Origin: Comamonas sp. KCTC 72670
GTDB lineage: Bacteria; Myxococcota; Myxococcia; Myxococcales; Myxococcaceae
Length of the DNA: 64,000 bases
NCBI GenBank assembly: GCA_014656495.1
Contig: BNCN01000012.1
Location: 238,233-302,232, forward strand
Direction of reading: 5' to 3'
The notes under the pieces were generated by a model that did not search any database, had not been told where the DNA came from, and saw only the letters and a program-made list of their open reading frames with translations. The stretch's first letter is position 1, and every line of letters begins with the position of its first letter. Positions 28,131-37,836 of the stretch are shown here, piece by piece. The translations under genes were made by a program, and so were the position numbers.

Positions 28131-30226
28131 CCTTCGGCAATCCGTGGATGCTGCTGGGCGCGCTGGGCGCCTTCATCCCCCTGCTGGTGCACCTGTTCGA
28201 CCGGCGCCGTCCCCGGCCGCACCCCTTCGGGCCGCTGGCCTTCGTGATGCGCAGCCAGAAGCGCACCGCCAGCCGCCTCAAGCTCAAGCGCCTGCTGCTG
28301 TACGCGCTGCGCACGCTCATCCTGCTGGCCATCCCCATCGCGCTCGCCCGTCCGGAGCTGTCCCGTGACGCCGCCGCCGCGCAGGTGGTGAAGGGCCCCG
28401 CCGCCACCGCCATCATCCTGGACGCCTCGCTGTCCATGCGCTGGTCGGATGGAACCTCCAACTTCGAGCGCGCCCGTGACGAGGCCCGCGACGCCCTGAA
28501 GGACCTGCTGCCGGAGGAGCCCGCCACGGTGCTCGTCTGCACGCAGAACCCCGCCGCGCCCCCGCCGCCCGGCTTCGACCGGGGCCGCCTGCGCTCGCTG
28601 GTGGACGAGGCCCGCGCCACCTACGGCGCCGCGGACCTGTCGCGCTGCCTGGACATGGCGGCGCGCACGCTGGAGGAGAACCCCATGCCGGCCAAGCGGC
28701 TGGTGCTGGTCTCCGACATGACGGCCTCGGCCTTCCGGCTGGAGGCGCCGCCGCCCACGGTGAAGGGCCCCACGGGCGAGCTGGTGAAGCCGGAGGTGGT
28801 GCTCCGCGACGCGGCCGAGGGCCAGGACGTCCTGGGCAACCGCGCCATCGTCGACCTCAAGGTGGAGCCCGCGCTCCAAGCCGGCCCTCGCACGTTCCAG
28901 TTCACCTTCACGGTGCGCAACTTCGGCACCGAGCCGGTGAAGGACCTGGAGGCCGCGGTGCGCGTGGGCGAGTCCACGCTGGCCAAGGGCTTCCTGGACA
29001 TCCCGCCCGGCGGCACCACGCAGAAGGCGCTCACGGTGCGCTTCCCACAGGGCGGCACGGTGCTGGGACAGGTGACGCTGGCGCCGGACGCGCTGGTGGA
29101 GGATGACCGGCGCTCGTTCGTGCTGCCCGTGCCGCGCGCGCTGAAGGCGCTGGTGGTGAACGGCTCGCCCCACGCGACGCGCTACCGGGACGAGGCCTTC
29201 TTCGTGGACGCGGCCCTCACCGCGCCGGGCTCGCCGGTGGAGGTGGCCACGCGCGACGCGGAGGTGGGCCTGCGCGAGGACTTCTCCACCTACGACCTGG
29301 TGCTGCTGCTCAACGTGCCCGCGCCCAGCGCGGAAGAGGCGCAGAAGCTGGCGGCCTTCGTGGAGAACGGCGGCGGCCTCTTCATCAGCATGGGCGACCG
29401 GGTGAACCCGGACACGTACAACCAGCGGCTGGGCGCCGTGCTGCCGCGTCCGCTGCGGCTGGTGCGCACCAGCGCCGAGCGCGACGACCCGGACGCCGAC
29501 ACCAAGAGCGCGCGGCTGGCGCAGGTGTCCGTGGAGCACGTCCTCTTCTCGCCCTTCACGGGGCAGGCGGAGGAGGGGCTCGTGGGCGCGCGCTTCTACA
29601 AGTACATGCTGCTGGAGGCGGACAACCCGGGCGCGGCGGGAGCAAGCCAGGTGCTGGCCACGTACGAGGACGGCGCGCCCGCGGTGGCGGTGGCGCGCAA
29701 GGGCAAGGGGCGCGTGGCGCTGCTCACCAGCACGGTGGACCGCGACTGGAGCGACTTCGCCATCCGCACGTCCTTCCTGCCGCTGATGCAGCGCTTCGCC
29801 GCGTACCTCACCGGCTCGCTGGACGAGCGCGAGGAGGTCCGCGTGCGCGTGGGTGAAGGCGCGACGCTGCGTCCCGAGGGCGCGCAGAAGGTGTCCGCGG
29901 TGCGCGCGCCGGACGGCGCCGAGGTCACGGTGAAGGAGCAGCCGGACGGCTCGCTGGTGGCCGGCCCCGTCATGGAGCCGGGCGTGTACTCGGTGCTGGG
30001 CGCGGATGGGAAGGTGCAGCCGGACCTGTCGTTCGCCGCCGTGCTCGACCCGTCCGAGAGCGACCTGGGCCGCGTGCCCATGGACACGCTCACCGCCTAC
30101 TTCGGCGAGGAGACGGTGAAGGCCTCCACGGGGGACTCGGACAAGCCCTCCGTGCCGCTGTGGACGTGGCTCATCCTGGCCGCGTGCCTGGCGTTCTTCT
30201 TCGAGGGCACGCTGCTGCGCAAGTAG
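28127..30226 (+). CDS. BatA-type membrane protein with vWA domain
   Basis: 699 residues starting at GTG 28127. The N-terminal block FGNPWMLLGALGAFIPLLVHLFDRRRP is the BatA_N signature (first transmembrane helix), and a second helix lies at about residues 58-76 (LLLYALRTLILLAIPIAL). A vWA domain with ATAIILDASLSMRWSD (DxSxS) follows at about 88-260. A beta-rich region and a glutamine-amidotransferase-like fold (LVLLLNVPAPSAEEAQKLAAFVENGGGLFIS) come next. A C-terminal helix (WTWLILAACLAFFFEGTLL) precedes RK. The bulk is periplasmic. Batl/BatA proteins are linked to oxidative or envelope stress tolerance. This is the last gene of the MoxR operon, with a strong hairpin after it. Confidence 0.88.
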   Translation: MTFGNPWMLLGALGAFIPLLVHLFDRRRPRPHPFGPLAFVMRSQKRTASRLKLKRLLLYALRTLILLAIPIALARPELSRDAAAAQVVKGPAATAIILDASLSMRWSDGTSNFERARDEARDALKDLLPEEPATVLVCTQNPAAPPPPGFDRGRLRSLVDEARATYGAADLSRCLDMAARTLEENPMPAKRLVLVSDMTASAFRLEAPPPTVKGPTGELVKPEVVLRDAAEGQDVLGNRAIVDLKVEPALQAGPRTFQFTFTVRNFGTEPVKDLEAAVRVGESTLAKGFLDIPPGGTTQKALTVRFPQGGTVLGQVTLAPDALVEDDRRSFVLPVPRALKALVVNGSPHATRYRDEAFFVDAALTAPGSPVEVATRDAEVGLREDFSTYDLVLLLNVPAPSAEEAQKLAAFVENGGGLFISMGDRVNPDTYNQRLGAVLPRPLRLVRTSAERDDPDADTKSARLAQVSVEHVLFSPFTGQAEEGLVGARFYKYMLLEADNPGAAGASQVLATYEDGAPAVAVARKGKGRVALLTSTVDRDWSDFAIRTSFLPLMQRFAAYLTGSLDEREEVRVRVGEGATLRPEGAQKVSAVRAPDGAEVTVKEQPDGSLVAGPVMEPGVYSVLGADGKVQPDLSFAAVLDPSESDLGRVPMDTLTAYFGEETVKASTGDSDKPSVPLWTWLILAACLAFFFEGTLLRK

Positions 30227-30233
30227 CCACGGG

Positions 30234-30258
30234 CGGGAGGCGCTCCGTGCGCCTCCCG
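30234..30258. terminator. Terminator hairpin after the MoxR operon
   Basis: CGGGAGGCGC (30234-30243) pairs perfectly with GCGCCTCCCG (30249-30258), loop TCCGT. It lies between convergent genes and has no T tract. Confidence 0.65.
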
Positions 30259-30271
30259 CGAAGCCCTCACA

Positions 30272-30673
30272 TCAGCCCCGGAGCTGGCGCGCTAGGACGC
30301 CGCCCGCGAAGACGACCGCCGCCGCGGCGGCAAGGCGTGGAAGCCCCCTCCGCAGCTTGTGCTCGGCCACGTCCACGCGGTCCGCCATCAGCAGCATCAT
30401 CCAGTGCCGCGTCCAGTGGTCCGGGTACTTGTAGGCCAGGCGCCGCAGCGCGCCGGAGACGCCCTTGGGCGGCTGCGCCGTGCCGAACACCGGCGGCATC
30501 TTCCGCGCTGGCTGGCCGTGCTTGAACACCGTCACGTCCGACTGCTGGCGCACCGGTGTGCCCTGCGCATCGCCGCGAAGCTGCTCGGGGAACTCCTCCT
30601 TGGGGAAGCCAGGGCGGCTGCGGGGGTCGGCGTCCACGCCGTACCCGGGGATGTCCTTCACGTTCGGGTTCAT
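30272..30673 (-). CDS. Hypothetical protein with C-terminal membrane segment
   Basis: 133 residues from ATG 30673, preceded by AAGGAG at the right distance (30681-30685 on the plus strand). No known domain. Residues ~1-60 are polar with many Pro and charged residues (YGVDADPRSRPGFPKEEFPEQL). Residues ~75-100 hold aromatic and basic residues (YKYPDHWTRHWMMLLMADRV). Residues ~112-130 form one Ala/Val-rich helix (LAAAAAVVFAGGVLARQL). The gene starts 16 bases after the stop of the zinc alcohol dehydrogenase gene and is co-transcribed with it. It may be a membrane-tethered accessory, but no function can be stated. Confidence 0.7.
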   Translation of the reverse strand: MNPNVKDIPGYGVDADPRSRPGFPKEEFPEQLRGDAQGTPVRQQSDVTVFKHGQPARKMPPVFGTAQPPKGVSGALRRLAYKYPDHWTRHWMMLLMADRVDVAEHKLRRGLPRLAAAAAVVFAGGVLARQLRG

Positions 30674-30689
30674 GGTGGGCTCCTTCCAC

Positions 30690-31838
30690 TCAGGCGTGGC
30701 CATGCGGGGAGAGGACGCACTTGATGCAGCCGTCCTTCTTCTTGGAGAAGAGGTCGTACGCCTTCGGCGCGTCCTCCAGGTTGAAGCGGTGGGTGATGAT
30801 GCCCTTGGCGTCCACGCGCCCCTTGCGGATGTGCTCCAGCAGGTGCGGCATGTAGCGCTTCACGTTGCACTGCCCCAACCGCAGCGTCTGGTTCTTGTTC
30901 ATCGCCGTGCCGATATCCACCAGGTTCCACGGCGGCCCGTACACGCCCACCACGGAGATGACGCCGCCCTTGCGGGTGGCGTGCATGCACCAGTTGAGCG
31001 CGGTGGTGGCGCCGGCCTCGGCCATCAAGCCCAGGCCCAGCACGCGCTGGAGCATGGAGCCTTCGGCCTCGCAGCCCACCGCCTCGATGCTCACGTCGGC
31101 GCCGCGGCCCTCGGTGGTCTCCTTGATGGCGGTGACGATGTCCACGTCCTTGAAGTTCAGCGTCTCCACATGGGCGAACTTCCGGGCGAAGTCGAGCCGG
31201 TAGTCCTGCAGGTCCACCGCGATGACGCGGCCTGCGCCCATCAGCCACGCGCTCTTCATGGCGAAGAGCCCCACCGGGCCCGCGCCGAACACCACCACCG
31301 TGTCCCCCGGCTGGATGCCGCCCATCTCCGCGCCCATGTAGCCGGTGGGGAAGATGTCGCTGAGGAAGAGCACGTCCTCCTCGTCCATGTCCTCCGGCAC
31401 CTTCATGGGCCCCACGTTGGCGAAGGGCACGCGCACGTACTCCGCCTGGCCACCGTCGTAGCCGCCCGTGGTGTGCGAGTAGCCGAACGTGCCGCACGCC
31501 ACGTCGCTGGAGGGGTTGGAGTTCTCACAGCACGCCGTGAGGCCCTTCTTGCAGTAGAAGCACGCGCCGCAGGAGATGTTGAACGGCACCACCACCCGGT
31601 CTCCGGGCTTGAGGTTGGTGACACCCGGGCCCACCTCCTCGATGACGCCGGCGAACTCATGGCCGAAGGTGCAGCCCACCCGCGTGTCGGGGATGAGGCC
31701 GTGCAGCAAGTGCAGGTCCGAGCCACAGATGGCGGTCTTCGTCACTTTGAGCACCGCGTCCTGGGGGTGCTCGATGCGAGGGTCGGGCTTGTCCTTCACC
31801 CGAACCTGATAGGGCCCTTCGTAACTGAGTGCGCGCAT
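30690..31838 (-). CDS. Zinc-dependent alcohol dehydrogenase (formaldehyde-dehydrogenase-like)
   Basis: 382 residues from ATG 31838, with a strong AAAGGAG site. Catalytic zinc ligands are Cys38 and His60-Glu61 (GCTFGHEFAG). Structural zinc ligands are Cys90, Cys93, Cys96 and Cys104 (CGACFYCKKGLTACC). The NAD(P)-binding loop VVVFGAGPVGLFAMKSA is intact. The extended regions after the structural zinc (FGYSHTTGGYDGGQAEYVRVP) and the length fit the branch that includes glutathione-independent formaldehyde dehydrogenases. Substrate specificity cannot be read reliably, and other aldehydes or alcohols are possible. The first gene of a two-gene operon, it is divergent from the GTPase gene. Confidence 0.88.
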   Translation of the reverse strand: MRALSYEGPYQVRVKDKPDPRIEHPQDAVLKVTKTAICGSDLHLLHGLIPDTRVGCTFGHEFAGVIEEVGPGVTNLKPGDRVVVPFNISCGACFYCKKGLTACCENSNPSSDVACGTFGYSHTTGGYDGGQAEYVRVPFANVGPMKVPEDMDEEDVLFLSDIFPTGYMGAEMGGIQPGDTVVVFGAGPVGLFAMKSAWLMGAGRVIAVDLQDYRLDFARKFAHVETLNFKDVDIVTAIKETTEGRGADVSIEAVGCEAEGSMLQRVLGLGLMAEAGATTALNWCMHATRKGGVISVVGVYGPPWNLVDIGTAMNKNQTLRLGQCNVKRYMPHLLEHIRKGRVDAKGIITHRFNLEDAPKAYDLFSKKKDGCIKCVLSPHGHA

Positions 31839-32054
31839 GCGGGTTCTTGCTCCTTTGTGGGTAAAGGAGTGAGGACCGCGTGGGAGCGAGGCAAGGCAGA
31901 GCGGACGCTCGCATGAATACTCGCCCTGCCCTTGTCCGGAGAGCGGCCTTCCATGCGCTGTGCATCCACCGCCGCCGAAGGTGGATGTTTCCGCTACGCT
32001 GACAACGCCTCCCACGATGCGGGAGGCCTCACCGGCGGAGGCGGCGGCAACCCC

Positions 32055-33140
32055 ATGGACATCCAACTGGCGGACGAAATCCGGAAGCAGGTCGAAGAGG
32101 CCTTCCGCAAGCGCGGCCGGGTCAACATCGTCATCGCGGGACGCAGCGGCGTAGGCAAGAGCACGCTCGTCAACGCCGTGTTCCACGGCCGCATCGCGGA
32201 CACCGGCCAGGGCCGCCCCGTCACGAAGGAGACGCGCGAGTACACGAAGGACGGCATCCCCGTCAGCATCCTCGACACCCGGGGCCTGGAGCTGGGCGCC
32301 TTCACGGAGACGTTGAAGCTGCTGGAGGAGCTGGTCGCCACGCGCGCGAAGGAGGCCGACGCCACCCGTCACCTGCACTGCGCCTGGCTGTGCATCAGCG
32401 AGGACTCGCGCCGCGTGGAGGATGGCGATGTGAAGGCGGCGGAGATGCTCGCGCGCCACATGCCCGTGGTGGTCGTGGTCACCAAGGCGCGCAGCGACCA
32501 GGGCTTCCGCGCGGAGGTGCAGACGCTGCTCCCCATGGCCCGCAACGTCATGCGCGTGCGCGCGCTCCAGGAGACGGACGACGAGGGCCACACGCTCCAG
32601 CCCAAGGGCCTGGTGGAGCTCGTCGAGCTCACCATGGAGCTGGTGCCCGAGGCCCAGCGCAACGCCTTCGCCGCCGCCCAGCGCGTGAGCATTGGCCAGA
32701 AGCGCAAGCGCGCGCACGGCATCGTCGCCAGCGCCGCGGCCGCGGCCGGCATCATCGGAGCCGTCCCCGTCCCTTTCGCCGACGCCGCCCTGCTCGTCCC
32801 CACGCAGGTCGGAATGCTGGCGGGGGTGAGTAGCGTGTTCGGCCTCCCAATGACGGAGGCCTTCCTGTCCACGCTGGTGGGCGCGAGCATCACCGGCCTG
32901 GGCGCCACCTTCACCGGCCAGTCCATCGTGTCCGGGCTGCTGAAGCTCATCCCCGGCCCGGGCACGGCGATTGGCGCCCTCATCTCCGCCACCACCGCCA
33001 CCGCGCTCACCACGGTGTTCGGCGAGGCCTACATCGCGGTCCTCTCCAAGCTGATGGAGAAGCGCTGCGGGGAGCTGCCCACGGAGGAGGAGGTCATCCA
33101 GGCCTTCCGCGAGGAGATGTCCCTGCGCGGCGCCGCGTGA
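32055..33140 (+). CDS. GTPase with DUF697-like hydrophobic C-terminal domain
   Basis: 361 residues from ATG 32055 (GGAGG at about 32037); the frame is open back to 31932. The G domain has the P-loop GRSGVGKST at 29-37, G3 as DTRG at 74-77 and a G4-position TKAR at 143-146 instead of NKxD. Guanine specificity is therefore inferred from the fold and not from a canonical motif. Residues ~215-340 are Gly/Ala-rich and hydrophobic with helix-breaking Pro (GIIGAVPVPFADAALLVPTQ, LLKLIPGPGTAIGALISATTATALT), as in DUF697 proteins that bind or insert into membranes. The organisation resembles Era/dynamin-like GTPases of the YcjX/YcjF kind in one chain. Neighbours give no pathway clue. Confidence 0.82.
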   Translation: MDIQLADEIRKQVEEAFRKRGRVNIVIAGRSGVGKSTLVNAVFHGRIADTGQGRPVTKETREYTKDGIPVSILDTRGLELGAFTETLKLLEELVATRAKEADATRHLHCAWLCISEDSRRVEDGDVKAAEMLARHMPVVVVVTKARSDQGFRAEVQTLLPMARNVMRVRALQETDDEGHTLQPKGLVELVELTMELVPEAQRNAFAAAQRVSIGQKRKRAHGIVASAAAAAGIIGAVPVPFADAALLVPTQVGMLAGVSSVFGLPMTEAFLSTLVGASITGLGATFTGQSIVSGLLKLIPGPGTAIGALISATTATALTTVFGEAYIAVLSKLMEKRCGELPTEEEVIQAFREEMSLRGAA

Positions 33141-33149
33141 GCCCCGGCG

Positions 33150-34535
<1,386 letters not shown>

Positions 34536-34724
34536 TCAGGGCCTCGAAGAGCGGAGGCACGGAAGGAGCCTCGGGTTCTGCAGGCCCCATGTCACACCCA
34601 GCGAAGCCAGGACAAGTGAAGCCGCGCACACCGCCTGGCCGCCCGCACTGGATTGCCGGTCGGACTTTCTGAGTAAATCTCGCTTTGCAGGAAAGTACCC
34701 ACCCCACGCTCGCCAGGAGCCCGC

Positions 34725-35279
34725 ATGTCTTCCTTCCGTCGACACCTGTCCCTGCTCTCCGCCGTCCTGCTCGTCGCCGCCTGTGGTGGCGCCGAGGAGC
34801 CCTTCTCCGAGGAGGACCCCACGCCGGGGCTGGAGTCCTCCGACGTGGGGGGCGACGTGGAGGCCTTCAGCGCCTGTACGGTGACGCTCGCCTGCACTGG
34901 CGGCTCGTCGATCCAGTGCTCGAGCACCGTGGGCAGCTGCTCCTCCACCAGCACGTCCGTCACGTGTGATGGCGAGACGCAGGCGTGCCCTCCCACCTCC
35001 TGCGCGGCGCCCCTGACGCGGACCATCCGGCAGGGCATTGGCGCGTGCTACCCGGCGAGACACCCCTTCGGGCGCTACTACATCGACGCCCCCGAAAGCG
35101 ACGTGACGTACACGTGGACGAGCAACTACGCGAATCTTCACTGGACCACGGGTTCGAACATGAACCTCTCCGCCACCTCGGTGGGCTGGTTCACCCTGTA
35201 TGTGACGGCGTCGCGTCCGGGCTGCACCCAGACGACGAGCTTCTGGGCTGACTTCTACGCCGACGACTGCGGCTTCTAG
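34725..35279 (+). CDS. Cysteine-rich lipoprotein of unknown function
   Basis: 184 residues. ATG 34725 has CAGGAG just upstream. The lipobox is LLVAAC (Cys20), followed by acidic GGAEEPFSEEDPTPG. The mature part carries about ten Cys in patterns CTVTLACTGG, CSSTVGSC, CDGETQACPPTSC, GACYPAR, CTQ and a C-terminal DDCGF, probably disulfide-bonded. The second half (ESDVTYTWTSNYANLHWTTG... WFTLYVTASRPGC) reads as an Ig- or PKD-like beta domain. It is followed 13 bases later by the glycoside hydrolase gene and probably shares its transcript. Surface exposure is likely, but the function is unknown. Confidence 0.75.
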   Translation: MSSFRRHLSLLSAVLLVAACGGAEEPFSEEDPTPGLESSDVGGDVEAFSACTVTLACTGGSSIQCSSTVGSCSSTSTSVTCDGETQACPPTSCAAPLTRTIRQGIGACYPARHPFGRYYIDAPESDVTYTWTSNYANLHWTTGSNMNLSATSVGWFTLYVTASRPGCTQTTSFWADFYADDCGF

Positions 35280-35292
35280 CCAGGGACTTTCC

Positions 35293-36648
35293 ATGCACCC
35301 CGCCCGCCCCACCTTCCTCGGCTGCGCGCTCATCGGCGCGCTCGTGCTGCTGCCCACGACAGCGGCGGCTCGGACCGCCATCCTCCAGCAGGATGGCCAG
35401 TGGCGGTTGCAGGTGGACGGGCGGGCGTACGTGGCACGCGGCGTCACCTTCAGCGGCAGCAGCAACAGCACCGCGTATGACGCGGACTGCGCGCGGCTCG
35501 CGGCGCTGGGGGTGAACACCCTGCGCACGTGGGGCGTCAACTCGGAGACGCGGCTGCTGCTCGACGCCGCGCACAAACACGGCCTCAAGGTGCTCGTCGG
35601 CCTCTGGATGCGGCACGGCCAGCCCGGCATGGAGGGCGACGACACCTTCGACTACACGCGCGACACGGGCGGCATGAAGAAGCAGCTCGAGGACACGCTG
35701 AAGCACGTGCGCGCCTTCAAGGACCACCCCGCGGTGCTGGCCTGGGGCGTGGGCAACGAGGTCATCCTCAACAGCCCCAACGACGCGGCGAAGGAGGCCT
35801 ATGCGCGCTTCCTGGAGAAGGTCCTCCGTGAACTCAAGAAGGTCGACCCAGACCACCCCGTCATCTCCGTGGACGCGTGGACGATGGCGGTCCCCTGGTG
35901 GGAGAAGCACGTGCCGTCGCTCGACGCCTATGGCCTCAACGTCTACGGCGGCGGCATCCACGTGCTGCCCACGGAGCTGGCCAAGGCCGGCGTGAAGAAG
36001 CCCTGGTTCATCACCGAGTTCGGCGCGCAGGGGGAATGGGACGCCCCCAAGGACGTCCACGGCGTGCCCCGGGAGCCCACCGACGCGGAGAAGTACGCCG
36101 CCATCGTCGAGGGCTGGAACACCGCGCTGGCGCCACACGTGAAGGAGGGCCGGTGCCTGGGGCTGTTCGTGTTCAACTATTCGGCGTCGTTCGACCACAC
36201 CAGCCTCTGGCTGGGCATGCTGTCCGGCACCGCCACCCGGCCCGCGTGGCACGCGGTGCGTGAGGCCTACACGGGCCAGAAGCCCGCCACGCCCCTGCCC
36301 CGCATCGCCTCCGTCACCGTCCAGGGGGCGGTGCGCGAGGGCCCCAGCACCTGGGCCCAGGTGCGGGTGGACGTTGACGCCTCGGGCCCGAAGCTCCACG
36401 GCATCGCCTTCGCCTACAACTTCCGGGGCGCCGCCACCCGCCACGAACGCGACGAGGTGCGCCGGCTGGACGCGCGGCCCGGCCCCACGCCGGGCACCTG
36501 GCAGGTGCGCCTGCCCGCGGTGCGCGGGGCCATCAAGCTTTACGCCCTGGGCAAGGACGACGCGGGCAACCTCGCGCTGGCCACCACCTCCACCCGCCTG
36601 CCCCTCCCCACGTCCGAGCCCGCTCGCCCGGGCAGCAGCCCCCCGTGA
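35293..36648 (+). CDS. Exported glycoside hydrolase, clan GH-A TIM barrel
   Basis: 451 residues with a signal peptide at about 1-26 (GCALIGALVLLPTTAAA). A TIM-barrel domain covers residues ~30-330: GVTFSGSSNSTAYDADCARLAALGVNTLRTWG is the substrate-facing first strand region. The acid/base is Glu156 in WGVGNEV and the nucleophile Glu242 in FITEFG, the usual two-strand spacing for clan GH-A. The resemblance is to GH2/GH5-like and beta-1,3-glucanosyl-type enzymes; the family cannot be settled by eye. Residues ~340-445 form a separate beta domain, maybe carbohydrate-binding or Ig-like. It probably attacks fungal or bacterial polysaccharide outside the cell. Confidence 0.85.
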   Translation: MHPARPTFLGCALIGALVLLPTTAAARTAILQQDGQWRLQVDGRAYVARGVTFSGSSNSTAYDADCARLAALGVNTLRTWGVNSETRLLLDAAHKHGLKVLVGLWMRHGQPGMEGDDTFDYTRDTGGMKKQLEDTLKHVRAFKDHPAVLAWGVGNEVILNSPNDAAKEAYARFLEKVLRELKKVDPDHPVISVDAWTMAVPWWEKHVPSLDAYGLNVYGGGIHVLPTELAKAGVKKPWFITEFGAQGEWDAPKDVHGVPREPTDAEKYAAIVEGWNTALAPHVKEGRCLGLFVFNYSASFDHTSLWLGMLSGTATRPAWHAVREAYTGQKPATPLPRIASVTVQGAVREGPSTWAQVRVDVDASGPKLHGIAFAYNFRGAATRHERDEVRRLDARPGPTPGTWQVRLPAVRGAIKLYALGKDDAGNLALATTSTRLPLPTSEPARPGSSPP

Positions 36649-36743
36649 AGGCGCTCGGTTCAAGACAGGCAAACCGAGCAGGAGAGCACGAAGCAAGAAG
36701 TCCTGGTAAGTGGCGGGCTCCCCAACTTCTGGAGATGCCCCGC

Positions 36744-37673
36744 ATGAAGAAGTCGACCTGGAAGTCCCTGGCCCTCGCGCTGCCGCTGCTGGCGGCCTGT
36801 GGCGGCGCTCCGCAGCAGGACGCGCCGGTGGACAGCGCGCCGGTGGAGACGCAGCAGGCGCCGCTCACCGCGCCCACCGCCACCGTGAGCTTCCACACGG
36901 GGTGGACGCACGCGCAGCACGGCGCCATCGTCCGCGGCGGCCAGCTCGTCGTCGACTACAACCTGTACCGGATGACGGACTGCCACCTGAGCACCTACAA
37001 CGGTGTGCAGGTCTGGGACACGCTGGCCTACGTCCGCTTCCTCCCCAGCGGCCAGCTCTTCAGCGGCAGCGTGAAGCAGGCCACGGGCGGCACCACCTTC
37101 GAGAAGAAGCCCTTCGAGGTCACCGTGCCGTCGGACGCCACCAGCGTGGAGCTGTGGTTCCTCACCGCCGGCCGCACGTGCACGCAGCGCTACGACAGCA
37201 ACTACGGCCAGAACTACGCCTTCCCCGTGGAGGCGCAGGCGCCGTCCGCGGTGGTGTGGGCCGGCGACTGGGGCGGCAGCCTCGCGCGTGACTGCGAGCA
37301 CCGCGACGGGCTGGCGGACCCCATCGTCATCGACAGCTACGTCATGGAGCGCGCCTGCAAGTTCGTGGACGCGGACGTGTACGTGCCGGGCGTGACGGAC
37401 GCCGCCACCGCGCGGCCCGAGTACATCCATGCGCAGGTGGAGTTCAGCGTGGACGGAGCCGCCACGCAGTACAAGCCGCTCGCCTTCCAAGGTCGTGTGG
37501 GCAACAACTACCGGTACCGCTGGAACCTCGCGTCCGAGCCGCTCGCGTATACGCCGTGGAGCGCGTACGCATTCGGGTTCCGCTATTCAACGGACGGTGT
37601 GAGCTGGTATCGCATCGCGAACGGCGAGGGCCCGTCGGGCGGTGCCGCACGCACCCTGCAGCGCAGCTTCTGA
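36744..37673 (+). CDS. Exported lipoprotein, possibly DUF6209-type
   Basis: About 309 residues. I choose ATG 36744 (GGAG at 36731-36734); ATG 36735 is also in frame. The lipobox is LLAAC (Cys ~17). The mature part is beta-rich and resembles myxobacterial secreted proteins with two domains. The first is VSFHTGWTHAQHGAIVRGGQLVVDYNLYRM ... VELWFLTAGRTC. The second, around AVVWAGDWGGSLARDCEHRDGLADPIVIDSYVMERACKF, resembles a calcium- or sugar-binding beta sandwich. I recall similar proteins labelled DUF6209, but this is from memory. It follows the glycoside hydrolase by 95 bases and could be its partner. A strong hairpin ends the unit. Confidence 0.7.
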   Translation: MKKSTWKSLALALPLLAACGGAPQQDAPVDSAPVETQQAPLTAPTATVSFHTGWTHAQHGAIVRGGQLVVDYNLYRMTDCHLSTYNGVQVWDTLAYVRFLPSGQLFSGSVKQATGGTTFEKKPFEVTVPSDATSVELWFLTAGRTCTQRYDSNYGQNYAFPVEAQAPSAVVWAGDWGGSLARDCEHRDGLADPIVIDSYVMERACKFVDADVYVPGVTDAATARPEYIHAQVEFSVDGAATQYKPLAFQGRVGNNYRYRWNLASEPLAYTPWSAYAFGFRYSTDGVSWYRIANGEGPSGGAARTLQRSF

Positions 37674-37694
37674 CACGGGTTACCGCGAGCACAG

Positions 37695-37725
37695 GCCGCT
37701 GAAGCAAGCCTCGCGCTTCAGCGGC
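37695..37725 (+). terminator. Terminator hairpin before the KaiC-like gene
   Basis: GCCGCTGAAGC (37695-37705) pairs perfectly with GCTTCAGCGGC (37715-37725), 9-base loop, 21 bases past the stop of the lipoprotein gene. No T run. Confidence 0.65.
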
Positions 37726-37836
37726 AACTCGGAAGAGGCGCTGTGGCACGAGGTGTTCCCATATGAATGAAGGCGAGCGCTTTGCTCGATTCCAGCGGGG
37801 CCAAACCCGGGCCGGGCCCAGGAAAGGGAACGCGAG

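Noticed and set aside
37740..37765. Sigma-54 promoter candidate (TGGCAC) upstream of the KaiC-like gene
   Set aside because: The TGGCAC half is there, but the GC expected 10 bases after the GG is absent (reads TC).
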